A stretch of DNA of 64,000 bases from Sycobia sp. Sy_11 (lineage: Eukaryota > Arthropoda > Insecta > Hymenoptera > Epichrysomallidae), in contig JACCIC010000048.1 of assembly GCA_018907035.1 (NCBI GenBank), positions 217,001 through 281,000 on the forward strand, in the 5' to 3' direction. The translations under genes were made by a program, and so were the position numbers. Within the stretch, counting starts at the first letter, position 1. Every line of letters starts with the position of its first letter. The notes below the pieces were generated by a model, which saw only the letters and a list, made by a program, of their open reading frames with translations, was not told the DNA's origin and made no database searches. Of the stretch, positions 10,274 through 21,881 are shown piece by piece.

Positions 10274-11114
10274 TTAAATCTTGTTCATGAATTCCTGAAG
10301 CACTACGCCACGGTAATAAAAGAAAGTGAGGACAACCTTGACATTTGATTGAACTTGTCGTAGCTTGTTCGATTTTGCATCTTCTGAGCTGTTCCATTGG
10401 CACGATTGAGCGTTAGTTTCAACATCATAATCATATACAGATGATTCATCGCCAGTTATAACCCTTTTGAGAAAATCAGCATCATTATTGACTTCAATCA
10501 ACATCTTCTCATATATGATGATATGACGGTTCTTTTGATCAAAGTTAAGCAGTTTTGGAACAAATTTTGCTGACACGCGTCTCATGCCCAAATCCGAAAA
10601 AATAGTATGGCATGAACCAACCGATACGCCAACACCTTCAGTAACTTCTTTGGTAGTGATTCGACGATTTTTTAACCCAATATCTTTCACTGTTTGAACG
10701 TTTTCATATGTTGTTGGCGTGCTAGGATGTCCAGGACGAGGTTCATCTTTGAAATTTCTTTGGCCTTCTTGGAACAACTTGTTCCACTTATACACATTAT
10801 TTTTACTCCAAATAGACTCACATTTTGCAACTATCATTATTTCAAGAGTTTTAGACTAGTGAATTTCATTTTTGACAAAAAATTGAATGCAAACTCTGTC
10901 CTCCATTTTTTTGATAAAAAAAATCTCCGAGCACACGAAACACTTACAACTTTGTATGCCTATCACAATCAAAGAAATAAAGCTATAGAGCTAAAGCCGT
11001 GAATATATACTCAGTACATCTCTATCAACGCAAAACAAAAGAAATCGATAATCGAAAAGGTGTAATCCTCGATCTTTGCAAGTCGTCTTATTATTTGAAC
11101 ACACCTTGTATATT
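10274..11114 (-). pseudogene. Mariner remnant (SETMAR/FLJ37770-like lineage), truncated
   Basis: A 187-residue minus-strand frame carries GRPSTPTT-like linker sequence (here GHPSTPTT), VGVSVGSCHTIFSDLGMRRV in the second helix-turn-helix, and VITGDESSVYDYDVET around the first catalytic aspartate. It stops after FFYYRGVV, before the second and third aspartates, so the catalytic triad is incomplete. The right end at about 11096-11114 reads TTTGAACACACCTTGTA, the TIR shared with the remnants ending at 26880 and near 36757. The left TIR is missing. Confidence 0.8.
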
Positions 11115-11124
11115 GTAAGGACTT

Positions 11125-11212
11125 AAGGTAGTATTCTATTTTACAACTTTGAAAAAAAATATTTTTTTTTTTACATTTTTCGAAAGTAAATATATTCAAG
11201 AATGTTACCCAT
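11125..11212 (+). repeat. Mutator-like terminal sequence, solo copy 1
   Basis: AAGGTAGTATTCTATTTTAC, then a long T run, ACATTTTTCGAAAGTAAAT and AAGAATGTTA. The same block begins the Mutator-like element at 21882 and recurs at 63911. No Mutator coding sequence follows here. Confidence 0.55.
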
Positions 11213-11735
11213 ATTACAAGTATCCGCGAACTTTTTTTCACCTGCAACAGACAAGTATAAAATTTATTAATAAATATATATCATATATCAAAGTATTAAT
11301 GTGTAAAATACAAAGGGAAACTTTGTATCTAAAATTAAATCAAGGAGCGCAGTCGCGCTTTGGAGGCAAGTATGAGTGCTACAGCGTTCGGACTACCGTA
11401 CTATATATTCATTAATATCAGTTGATGAGATTTTCAAATATTTATTACATCAATATTAAACAATTATATTGCTTTTATTTATGCATAATATAAAGTTATT
11501 CCGTTATATTACGTTTTCAAAAAAGTAAAAATGTAAAAATTTTACATTTTACTTACATTTTATGTAAAAATTTTTTATTATATTAAACTTATTACTTAAT
11601 TCATATTTTTTACTCGGTTTTCAAATTTTGTCCATCCGGCGAATCGGTAAAGATGCGCGTAATTTCCGGCAATAAATAACTAAATCATGCAGAGCGCACT
11701 GAATTTGAGTTTGTAGATCAAGTTAAAGAATTCTA
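11213..11735. other. No gene recognised
   Basis: Unclassified AT-rich DNA between two repeats. No frame has recognisable motifs. Confidence 0.45.
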
Positions 11736-12633
11736 CCATATGATCAAATTTAACCCGGGCTTGTGCATTTGAACTCCGTAAACTGAATAGGTAAAATTTT
11801 TTTCTCCTATATTAGTACAACCTTTCTTTATGTCAGTGGTGAAATTTGAGTGCCATATCTCCATTAGTGTGTGTTTGTCAGCTGTTTTTTTATGACGCTA
11901 AAAGTTTGTCTGGCGATATTGACTATGGACTCATCGTGCGTTCCCCCAAGCGGATTTTTGAGTTTCGGAAAAAGAAGAAATTATAGGGAACCAAATCTGA
12001 CCGATACGGTGGCTGAACGATGACTTTCATTTCGTGTTTGGCCAAAAAATCAGACACAATCATACTGGTATGAGCCGGCGCATTATCGTGGTGAATAAAC
12101 CATGAATTGTCTGCCCGCAAATTCGGTCGTTTACGATGAATTGCTTCACGTAGACGCCTCAAAACGGCCAATTAGTACTACTTATTGACCATTTGACTTC
12201 TTGGAACGAATTCATGGTGAACCAAAGCATGGTAAACGAAAAAACGATGAGCATCACCTTGATTTTTGGTTGTTGGACGACTTACATGAGGCAATTTTTC
12301 GAAAACTTCACGACCTTAAGTGAATGCTTGGGAAGTAGGCTCCCCAAAACACTTCTGCAATACTCTCAACCATTCTGTAGCCGTAATTTCATTGGAAACA
12401 CAAGATTTTGAGCAAACTCGTTGATCAACTTTGTTTCCATAGTCAATATCGCTAGACAAACTTTTTTCGTCGTAAACAAACAGTTGAAAAATACACATTA
12501 ATGGAGATATGGCGCTCAAATTTTACCATGGACATAAAGAAAGGTTGTACGAATATAGAAAAAAAAAAGTTTGCCGATTGAGTTTATGCGCGGAGTTTAA
12601 ATGGACCAGTCCGGGTCAAATTTGATCATATGG
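11736..12633 (-). mobile_element. Mariner-type element with long (about 150 bp) TIRs, internally deleted
   Basis: An 898-bp element. Both ends begin CCATATGATCAAATTT followed by RACCCGG in inward orientation. Similarity continues inward for roughly 150 bp to ATATCTCCATTA at 11880 and its complement at 12500. TA flanks both ends (11734-11735 and 12634-12635). The minus-strand transposase is broken. An N-terminal part (about 12490-12320) has FCVSNEITATE-like sequence, here CSKSCVSNEITATEW. A deletion follows, and then the catalytic part at 12171-11923 has HHDNAPAHTSM. The third catalytic site reads VPYNFFFF, so the expected aspartate is asparagine. Such long TIRs are unusual for mariners, which normally have about 30 bp. 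Confidence 0.82.
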
Positions 12634-12689
12634 TATATAATATAATCCAAATACCAACGAAGCTATAGAAAATATACTCTTATAGATAG

Positions 12690-13260
12690 AAGAACAAGTC
12701 ATATGACTGTTGAATTCATTAAAAAGTGTAGTTTACAATTAAAATTTGACGTATAAATATTAGCTATAAGAACGAAGATTTTACGATAATCTTCAGTGAA
12801 ACCGATAATCATATTGGGAGGAAGGGATGCATCAAAATGGCCTAAATCATCGGTAATGTTATTGAATTCTTCTATATCGAGCCAACCTGCATTTTCGATT
12901 ATTACACTTTGACTTGGACTTAAAGAAACCCATCCTTTCATAAGACTTGTAATTCTTGTATTTTACACCTATCAATTTCTATTGCATTCAATTCATATCG
13001 TATCGTTTAATCATATCCTCAAATAAGTGACAAATGGCGTTGTTTACAAATGTCGTTTTCCGCAACACTGTACCATCATTTTTAGTAAGTTTACCGCATA
13101 CTCGTAGCAAACTACGTGAAGGTAGAAGACACCAGTCTTGATGTTAAATAGATATACGAATTTCATCACTCTTACTAAAATTAGTTGTTGTGTATGGCTA
13201 ATGAGCGTGAACGTCGTAATGTACAATCGAATCATCAAATGCGACTGAAGATTGTATACT
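12690..13260 (-). pseudogene. Polinton copy B: major-capsid-like protein, decayed
   Basis: The minus strand from about 13250 encodes VAFDDSIVHYDVHAH, then SDEIRIS, LCLLPSRS and FVNNAICHLFEDM. It continues into an 80-residue open segment (12941-12699) with MKGWVSLSPSQSV and PPNMIIGFTEDYRKIF. I recognise this order from a widespread uncharacterised protein of insect Polintons, best explained as the double-jelly-roll major capsid protein; that functional label is inference. Several frameshifts separate the blocks, and the C-terminal half is missing beyond 12690, where the long-TIR mariner lies. Confidence 0.55.
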
Positions 13261-13289
13261 TAGAACTTCCACCATTTCGTTACATACAG

Positions 13290-13490
13290 TTAAAAAAAAT
13301 ACAATTTATTTTCCACCAGGCGCGATGACTTTTAGAGCTATGCTTTTTAGGAATTGAATGTTTTGAGGGGTAGGTACTTTGACTGCTGGATTGTGATTCA
13401 GAGCTGTCTTCTGACTAGAACGACGATGACACTTTGATTTGTTTTTTTTTGCTCAGACAACTGATTTGTTTGAATGTCTGTGAAAGACTG
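13290..13490 (-). pseudogene. Polinton copy B: small protein between capsid genes
   Basis: A short minus-strand stretch encodes VKVPTPQNIQFLKSIALKVIAPGGK and ends at a stop. Upstream it is serine- and lysine-rich in shifted frames. Position between the major- and minor-capsid remnants suggests a small virion-associated protein, but I do not recognise a defined family. Confidence 0.3.
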
Positions 13491-13559
13491 GTCGTTTGTT
13501 GATATGATTGGCTATTCATATACTCAAGAGTGTTGTAAGCAATTCCCATCGCTTATTAA

Positions 13560-13925
13560 GCTACTTGTTTAACGTGTAATCAGATAGTTATAACCTTTCC
13601 TCGAAAATTCACTAGATCTCCGTTTTGATCAACAATGCGTAATTCTATATGATTTGTGCACTTGACGGTTACTGGAAGGAATAGTACATGTGAAGGTACT
13701 TCAATGATCTTATATCCTGCTTGTACTGCAGGAAAGAATTCGTGAATTGTGTACATACGACGTTCATTTATATAGGCACCTACTGTAATATTACAGTCAT
13801 TCTCAAGGAATTTACGTTTAGAATGATTTTTTTTTTCAATCTCAATCCTAACTTTACTTTTTCAGCCATACTTGCATCCTTTGCATTAAGACGCAAGCGA
13901 GTTTTGTTTGCGATAATTTGATCTA
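13560..13925 (-). pseudogene. Polinton copy B: minor capsid (penton-like) C-terminal part
   Basis: The minus strand encodes RLRLNAKDASMAEKVKLGL, NVNSLRM, TIHEFF-like (here QFTNSF after a frameshift) and IELRIVDQNGDLVNFRGKV. The last block matches copy A at 4634-4930 almost residue for residue. Frameshifts near 13720 and 13800 break the frame. The right end meets the ATPase remnant after a short gap, so the N-terminal part and the PLA2-like gene seen in copy A are deleted here. Confidence 0.6.
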
Positions 13926-13984
13926 CTGGGTGCATAGATTGCACGTCTTTATTGGAATATGCGATTTCGTGATATTTGAAAATT

Positions 13985-14222
13985 GTAAAAAACCAATAGC
14001 TTATTGACTCTTATAACTCATCCGTATGATGTTAGATTTGAAAATATATACATATATTCAAAATCATTAAATCAACCAAAATACGAGTATTTAGAAAAAC
14101 TTTTGGAACAAATAGAGGGTATACTATATTTTCCATTTAGTGAACATGAAGCAGTAGTATCACCTCACAACGTACTTCCTAACTCTATTATGAGTTTCGA
14201 TGATATTGCTTGCGAGAAATAG
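13985..14222 (+). pseudogene. Polinton copy B: packaging ATPase fragment
   Basis: The plus strand encodes SLLTLITHPYDVRFENIYIYSKS, then NQPKYEYLEKLLEQIEG and NSIMSFDDIACEK before a stop. This covers the region after the P-loop to about the Walker B area. DNA identity with copy A is high across the point where copy A carries its mariner. The P-loop itself and the C-terminal half are missing. It lies divergent to the minor capsid remnant, the same head-to-head arrangement as copy A. Confidence 0.72.
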
Positions 14223-14378
14223 CACAATTTTTCACTTAGCTGTTCTTTTTGGTGGCATGGTATCTAGTTTCTAGATTGCTTCACTACACTTCAGTCACTG
14301 CACTTCTCTGACTATAATGAAGTCACTGTACTACACATTCCCCCGCTGATCGCAAGTTCCTCATATGGGGCACCAGAT

Positions 14379-14577
14379 TGTTAAGAACTGGGTCGGGAGT
14401 TGTGTGGAGTGAGGAAAAGAAGTAGACTGTTATTTTGTTTACTCATTTATGTGTTGAATTTTGTTATGTATTGAATTATGTGTTGAATTTTTTGTTTACT
14501 CATTTATTGTTGTTTAATGCGTATCTACTTATGTTATACGTATCTGCTTATTGACTGGTTGTCTCAATGCAGACACA
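14379..14577 (-). repeat. Possible small LTR with adjacent primer-binding site
   Basis: A 199-bp segment starts TGTTAAG and ends AGACACA. Read on the minus strand it ends CTTAACA and is followed after 3 nt by TGGTGCCCCATATGAGG, which looks like a tRNA-primed primer-binding site (a tRNA ending GGGGCACCA). Interior sequence leftward contains an ATGCCACCAAAAAGAAC start that quickly stops. I see no gag or pol, so this is a tentative LTR retroelement remnant that may have cut the Polinton ATPase. Confidence 0.35.
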
Positions 14578-15470
14578 AATTTCTATGGTAGACTGTCCTC
14601 GATTTTAGTGGCCTAGGCTCTCAAATTGATTGGAACTATCTTTTATTCGTCAGTCTGCTTCAATCATTTTGCGAATGAAAGATGAGAAGCGCTATACAAT
14701 CACTCTGTATGATTTTGTACACTGCCGATTTCGTAATCTAATCGAGCAACCGAATACTTTCATATTCGTTCCTCTAAAACGATCTTCATACGGGCATCAA
14801 AGCCCCCTTGAGTGAAGTTATTAACTTCGATACAAGTCTTTTCTTGTGCGAACTACAATGGTTTCACTACAGAGATTTACGCAATTCGTCTATCACATCA
14901 CTCGAACAGTATATAATTTTTCTTAATGTGGTTTATAAATTGTTGATATAATTTATACATTCGTTTGGTAGTATCTTTTAATATTATATTCGCAATGTAA
15001 TATCATTAACATTAATTACAATAACAAAAATAATAGTATTAAGAAATATTTGCACGTTGAGTAAGACAATAATTTTGAACTCGTCTTAATTACTTATTTT
15101 TATTATTATTTACAAAGCAAACACAAATTATCTCATTTATCCATATAATTAATCTTATTTCAATTGTAACTTACTTACATGATATTTTTGAATTAGTCTT
15201 AAAAATAAATTACGCATTTTCAGAAACAATTGCTATGTTTTGATAAAGAATTAAAGATTTTTATAACAAATTATAGAGTTTGATAAACAATTATATATTC
15301 TTATAACAAATTACTTATTTTCATTCACAAAGCCTCTTTCCATTACACAACAAAGGGTATTGTTGGCTGAAAGGCCTGTGGAAAATCAGAGTCACACAAA
15401 TGAAATATACTCTATTATCGAGTGTTGCGTGAAGCTAGTCTTATATATTAATCTGTTTCCAATCAGTTTA
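14578..15470. other. No gene recognised
   Basis: A short plus-strand frame (14630-14815, starting MELSFIRQSASI) has no recognised family. The rest is AT-rich. Confidence 0.4.
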
Positions 15471-15474
15471 ATAA

Positions 15475-15835
15475 TGAGTGTCGACTAGTAAGCTAGTAAA
15501 AACTGAAGACAGTCAAGGTCCACCTGGCGATGGATTTAAATTTACATATGATAGTCAATATAATATAGAAAATAAAAGACTTTGTAATGTCCCATCACCA
15601 GTTAAATTAAATGATGCCGTTGATTTAAATACATTGAGAACTTCTGTGCAAGAGGAAACTTCAAACTTATTAAAACTTTTAAGTGGGATAAATGAAAATA
15701 ATCGACATTTTACCAGCAATACTGTTATCTGTTGTAGAATTAGAAAAAAGAATTGCTTGTTCAAAAACTTCATTCAATGCGTATATATCAAAAATTAAAA
15801 GTGAATTAATTTCTATTATTTGTAACAATAAACAA
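15475..15835 (+). pseudogene. Polinton copy B: hypothetical protein remnant
   Basis: The frame from the ATG at 15475 encodes KLVKTEDSQGPPGDGFKFTY, then IENKRLCNVPSPVKLNDAV and NTLRTSVQEETSNLLKLL, before drifting into other frames. I recognise the 'KRLCNV-P-P--LNDAV' style from repetitive uncharacterised proteins in Polinton-type elements, which resemble virus fibre or attachment-type proteins; that role is inference. A frameshift near 15690 moves the plausible reading into an overlapping frame. Confidence 0.4.
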
Positions 15836-15839
15836 CTCT

Positions 15840-16775
15840 CAGTGTTAGCAGTTAAAACACACAATGAAGTATTCAAAGATAGAAAAATGGAAATAGTAAG
15901 GAAAATTCGTAAGTCTGATCGTCGAAATTATAACTGACAACAATTTGAACTGCGTGATAGATTTCGTTTAGATCTCGTTGAAACGCAACATTATGTCAGA
16001 AAAAATAAATGATACAAATTCATGATTAGATAATTCATGGTAAGATAACTTATTTAAGTTTGCATGGGCTGAACCCTTGAAACAAGAAACTTGTAAAGAT
16101 GTTACAACAGCTTTTAATACTATTCTCAAGCATGAGAGTGTACCAAGGCATCTGCGACGATAGAGGTAAAGATAGAGGTTCACAATGTAGTTTTTCAAGA
16201 ACTAATAAGAAAAAATAATATTAATCTATACTCAAGATATAGTATTCTAAAAGAATCTATAACGAACGTTTCAATCACATTTTGAAAAAAAAAATATGGA
16301 TACAGTTTAGTCTTTGCAATTTATTTTTACCAAATTTAATTACTGCTTATAGTGCAAAAAAGCATATAACTATCGGTGTTAAACCGACAGATGTTACATC
16401 AGCAAATACATCACAAATTTTAAGAAAGTTACTTGGTAGAGCAAAAATAAGGAAGAAACTTAATAAATTTAATATTGAAGATAAAGTACGAGTGAGTAAA
16501 CTGAAGGAAAGTTTTGAGAAATGATATAGACCTAACTGGTCAACAGAAATATTCACAATCAACAAAGCTGCAGCAACCAATCCTACAATTTACCATTTAA
16601 AAGATTATGAAAAGCAACATTTCGTTGGATGTTTCTATGAATAAGAGCTTATAAAAACCAATTATCCAGATGTTTACCTCGTTGTAAAAGTTCTTAAACA
16701 TCGAGTAAATAAAGTTTTCGTCAAGTGGATTGCATTTGATAGCGCTTATAATAGTTGAACAAATAAGGAGAGTTT
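15840..16775 (+). pseudogene. Polinton copy B: retrovirus-like integrase with chromodomain-type C-terminus
   Basis: Blocks in order are KIRKSDRRNY (zinc-binding-side N-terminus), RFRLDLVETQHYV (around the first catalytic Asp), AWAEPLKQETCKDVTTAF and ILKHESVPRHL. Next come NLYSRYSILKESI, HITIGVKPTDVTSAN, and a C-terminal part with WSTEIFTINKAA and VVKVLKHRVNKVFVKWIAF, which has the look of a chromodomain. This is the Polinton integrase that would insert the element's DNA. At least five stops or frameshifts, and loss of the second catalytic Asp context (after RHL), make it a pseudogene. It converges on the polymerase gene to the right. Confidence 0.72.
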
Positions 16776-17516
16776 ATAACATAAGTAATAAGAAATTATA
16801 AAATTATTATACTTCTAATATCTAAATTAATTTTGTATAATTTTTTTAATGAGGATTAATAAATAAGTACATCTCTGTTTAAATAAAATGTTTTTTAATT
16901 ATTAATTATTATTATTATTACTAATTATTAATTTTTAATTATTGAATTTACACATACATTTTACATATTACGCTGTTTTAAATTCAAAATTATCTTCACC
17001 TAAAGATTTTACAAAAAATTTAATTTTATTTGCATACTTGCACATATTATTGAAGAATCTTTCATCTTTCATTAAAGCCTTTGAAATTCGGTTGAAAGAT
17101 TGGAATTCACAATCAAGCTTGATCAGTAATTTCCACCCAAATTTTGTATTAACTTTCTTGATTTTTGTAATCATTTCATTTCTATTTCTTTCTAATCAGT
17201 AATATTTTAGCGGAAAGAAAACCACCTCCTGCGATATGATTCAATGTTGTCAAATCCATCTGCAAAATTTTAAAAAAAATATTTTAGAAATATTTTTTAT
17301 ATAACTATTTTCTACTAGTTACAATTAAAATTTAAAAACAACACATCTGAAGAGATGAATTTTCTGGTTGCACGCTGTCTTCCTTAAAATTTGATATGAA
17401 ATCAGTAGCCTCTAGCTATCCTATCAGTCGAAGAGACTACTCAGCACCAGGGAACGTCATTTCAGGACTCGGATCCATTGTCTATGATTATCATTGAACA
17501 GTTGCTTTAAGGAAAA

Positions 17517-17549
<33 letters not shown>

Positions 17550-17655
17550 CTTTTTTTAGAACCACAGCTTCGAAAGCTACTTGCGAACAATTGCAGTCAA
17601 GCAATTTATTTAGTATTTGTGTATTTTCAATATAGTCTATGATCCTTCTAGTGAC
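16776..17655. other. AT-rich spacer with a GT microsatellite
   Basis: Low-complexity AT/ATT sequence around 16880-16940 and a pure GT run at 17519-17548. No coding motifs recognised. It separates the convergent integrase and polymerase remnants. Confidence 0.5.
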
Positions 17656-17659
17656 TTGT

Positions 17660-20571
17660 CAATTTAATACACGTTCATATTCAGGAATGCTATAATGTTC
17701 CCACCGAAGAGTGTCTGTTGAGTTTGCTTTTATAGAACGCGTATCGTCAAAGAATTCAATGCTATTCTCTTTTGTTTTTCCGTTTGCAGAATATGAACTC
17801 TTAAGCGAACATTAAACTGATCTCTATGTATGATGGTTTTTCCTTCCAAGCATTGTATATAATCTTCTAAGCTTATTGTATTTTGCACTACTGAACTTTT
17901 CACACCTTTGGCTTTCTCGATTTGACTTCCCCCTTGAATTTTCATACAATACATTTTACTTCACAATCCAACAAATTCAGTTAAGATTCTACCATTATAC
18001 TAATCTTTCATGAACCCGATAATTTTCTTATTTTTCCGAGACATTTGATAAGGATTATTCTCAGGATAATCTGATGTATCAAATTCATGACTATCCTTCC
18101 GCATCAAGTCATGCATATCAATCTTTTTTACTACGTATATAAGATTATCACTATCTGTATATAATAATTTACAGTTATCACCTACTCTATTTCGCATATA
18201 TTCATAATGAAATCTGTGAACAAGAGTTTTAGATAAATTCAATACGGAAAATCCAACATATACAGGTTTCCTTATATGAATTTCAGTTCTCAATAACTAT
18301 ACGCAACGAAATTTTTATCAAAAATAGAGCAATTGTGGAAATTTGGACTAACGATTAGTGCTTCTGCAAAATAACGCCCATCCCATTTATTTATTAATTT
18401 TACATCGATTCTTTTTCTTTCATTTTCCACAGTTTTGCCGTAAATAGCAATATTCAAAAATTTAAAAGATAACTTCTCAAATTCATTTTTAGCAGGTTTT
18501 CTCTTTTCAGTATTTAAATCAATATAAACTTAAACCATGGCTTTTGGTTAAATTTTAATATTCTATGTATTTTTTTAAGCGTAAATTTTTCTAAAATACG
18601 ATGCTCTTCCAGATATGAGGCTAATGCATCGAGAGCACGAGGCATAAACCCAAATGAATCAATAAATTTGAAACTAATGACTATGTCTTTTACATATTTT
18701 CTAAATGAGATATATTTTTCCTTATTTTCTGGTAGAAGATTCGACCTTCAAAATTTGTTGCTAGCTCTTTAATGAATAAATGTGAATCATACCCTGATAA
18801 ATTGTCGAATACAATTGGTATAACTTTTGAATTATTATAATTCAAATTATATGAATTATGTGCAGGACCTCGATATCTGTAATTGATATTGAAATTTTAA
18901 AGAACTGATGATATAAAACTCTACCATCCTTTGAGATGACAATCATTTTGGACTTTTGTATCCTCACAATTTTTTGCGTCTTCAAAATTCAAGATTTCAA
19001 TATCTGTATGTCTATTCATTGATTTTGGATTCTCCTATATTTGTGCTATTTGTTCCGAAAATGCTTGTAAGTTCTACACGAACCATTCAGCAGGCGATGA
19101 TCCTATTTCTTCGTCTACTTGTCTATAGCTTTGGTATTCCGATTGTGCATCATCAAAACTACATTTTGTATAAAAACCAACACTGAATGCTTTATTTCGT
19201 TGCTGTGCATATTTATCATTTTCTATTTTTTCTAATATACATTCGAAATGTGCATATATAATAAATTTTATACGTTCCTTATATGAAAAGTTTTTAAACT
19301 GTAAAATATTACTCTTTTCCATCAGTAGTTTAATTTTGCAAAAATGCAATGCTAATTTTTCTTCGGATACAAAATAATGTAAACATCGATCGCAAACCTA
19401 AATTTTTTCATTGTGTTTTGAAAATTGCGAACTCATCAAGCGAGATAAATTCTTAATCCAAGCCTAGTGATAATAAGGTTCAAGATTATCATCATTTATT
19501 CTTTCGCTATCTTCACCATTGTAGTTGTCTTGTATAATAAGTAAATTCACATGCTTTTCCTTTTCTATAGATGTTATATAGCATAGAGATACATGAAAGA
19601 CATTTTTTTCTTTTTCATCATATTATATATAAATTAATTGAAATATTATCAATATATTTTTCAAATTGAACTATACCTTTAATCTTGACTGGAAATTCAA
19701 TATCTTTCAAATTGAGAATATTTTCATACTGCTTATACATGGAAATCGCATTTCCTTTAGCTGGATATAAAGCTGATAAAACTGACCATTTAAAGTATTG
19801 ATTATCATTATTTTTTACATTATCACATGCATGTCTTTTTTCTATTGCTGCAGGTAGTGCCATAGATAAGCTATCTTTTATAGGATTTAATATATACAAA
19901 TTGATAGCTAAATTTAGGATAGCATGCAACGACGAGCCAGAATCTCTCTCTTGAAATTCATCCATATCATGTTGAATGGGTGCTTTAACATGCGATACAA
20001 ACCAGTCTGTTAAATTCGTAGTACTAAATATTTCAGAATTTTTAGTATTAAAATGCTTTATTACTACTATTTGCTTTGAATTTTTAGATACAATATACTC
20101 TGCACAGAGCACTGTATTAATTTTAATAGCTGTATAATCTTGTAAAGATAGTCTAATTTTCTGTTCAACCAATTCAAATGCATCATATAAAAATGTATGA
20201 GTATCTTAATGTTTGATATTCGTTACAAGTCTAGATTTTATACAATTCTTGAAAGCAGATTGAATATCACTCCAAGTTATCTTCTGGTCCTCCTTTTGCG
20301 CTAAGTTGCCACCTATTTTCGCATAACTATTTAATTTGCAAAACATGCTTTTAAAATGATTTGTAAGTGTAAGATAACATCGTTTCTTCGACGTAATTCT
20401 AGAATTTTTCATGAGATCGGTTATCGTTGTGATTGCAGCAGACGCATGATCAATCCATCGAAGGATATCATCATTATCAGCCATATTTCTAGATGCAAAC
20501 AAACAGAATTCTTGGAACCGCTGAATGGCATCCTGATAATATTTTAATAACGCCATAATGATTGAGAACAC
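17660..20571 (-). pseudogene. Polinton copy B: protein-primed family B DNA polymerase, internally deleted
   Basis: N-terminal part 20571-19618: SDIQSAFKNCIKSRLVTN, one in-frame stop at about 20206, then NTKNSEIF, MDEFQERDSG and VKNNDNQYFKWSVLSALYP. The exonuclease I motif near 19270 reads YAHFECILE, with His replacing the expected Asp. Motif B lies at about 18450 (FKFLNIAIYGKTVENER). Motif C is at 18161-18137 (YTDSDNLIY). C-terminal blocks at 17950-17730 include GVKSSVVQNTISLEDYIQCL. Near 18585 the sequence jumps from LASYLEEHRIL directly to KKIHRILKFNQKPWFK. This skips a segment of several hundred residues with motif A and much of the exonuclease. The enzyme would replicate the element from a terminal protein; this copy cannot. 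Confidence 0.8.
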
Positions 20572-21078
20572 ACTTACAAGACAAGATAATTTAATATCAT
20601 TAAAACAATATACGTTTGAAAAAAAACTATTTCAATGTAAATTATTTTCTATAAATATCAGTAACTTGTGTAGAGTGAAAAAGCTGATCACGACAAGCTA
20701 CCAATATATAAAGTTGTGGATAGTTTGAGATTCAAATCTATACTATGTAAATTTGCTGCTTCGTCTTGCGTAACTAGAGAAGGCTAAAAATTTTGTTTGT
20801 TACAGTGACTTTTCTATAGAAATAAACCTTGATATAGCAGCATTCCTAATGTGTGTCGGAAAATATCCTCTCACTTTTTAACTAAAGCGTATATCTCTAA
20901 ATGAAAAGCTTAACGTACGCTTTAAATGAAAAGTTTAACTGAATTAAAAATTACTGAAAATCAATATATACGAATAATGAGCAATATGTAATATAACAAT
21001 TGCATATGCAATGAAAAGAAAATTGGAAAATTAAAAAAGAGCAATTGGAAAACTAAAATAAAATCATTCTTATACATT
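20572..21078. other. No gene recognised
   Basis: AT-rich sequence upstream of the polymerase start. It presumably held the polymerase promoter, but no specific motif can be supported. Confidence 0.4.
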
Positions 21079-21502
21079 ATGGAGTACATTGTAGACGTGC
21101 AAGACTTCAAAAGCTTTTTTATGAATTTATTTTGAATGATGTTGCAATAGTTACGCTTGATGATTGAAAAAATGATATAAACTGTCTGAAAAAGAAAAGA
21201 ATGACAATCAATGGTTAGAACGTAATTATCACGGATTAACGTGGAGTTCTGGCAATATACGATATGAAGAAATTGAATAAATAATTATTAATTGTTTAAA
21301 AAATACTCGAACAATCTATGTGAAAGGTCTTAAGAAGAAAATATATCTGCAAAAATTTTTAAAGAATATTAAAAATCTTGAAGACTTAAAGTACCCCCCA
21401 TTATGGAAATTACAAGCTTCAGGCAATAAGTACTGCAGTTTTCATACATTATGCTTTAGTTCTGTATGCGCAGTGCGGAATGCATATTTACTAAAATCTT
21501 GA
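21079..21502 (+). pseudogene. Conserved hypothetical protein beside the Polinton polymerase, decayed
   Basis: From the ATG at 21079 the plus strand reads MEYIVDVQDFKSF and then loses frame. Pieces such as a WSSG-like segment follow near 21250. A 60-residue open end (21320-21502) contains TIYVKGLKKKIYLQKF, LEDLKYPPLWKLQ and a Cys/His cluster ending AVRNAYLLKS. I recognise this protein type from multi-copy insect loci. An RNase H-like or zinc-binding role has crossed my mind, but nothing here proves it. Neighbourhood suggests it was part of, or next to, Polinton copy B. Confidence 0.45.
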
Positions 21503-21881
21503 TTACTGGAAAATTGTCATCCAAGGCTGCAAGAAATTGACGAAACAGGTTTATTTTTAATGTATTCTATGTATTCTATGAAAAATATTCTTTCTCTCTA
21601 CCTACCTATGAAATACAGCAAGGGGCAGTGAAAACGTCCTGCTCTACTGCTCGAACTGTCTTTCATGTAAACAGCAGACGAGCTCAGGCTGACTCTGGTG
21701 TAAGCAACAGGGGACCTTGCAGATAATATATGTAAGTAAAACTTTTTGCCGGAGGCTGTGAGTCAAGATCGAGTATGTCGTTGATACGTAAGGCTTCAAG
21801 CAGAGTGACAATGAATATCTACTTAAAGAGATTGCCATTTTACCACTCAAAGGTGATCAAGAACCTATAGTATTTTTATTC
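21503..21881. other. No gene recognised
   Basis: Unclassified sequence between the Polinton remnant and the Mutator-like element. Slightly higher GC around 21640-21720. Confidence 0.4.
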
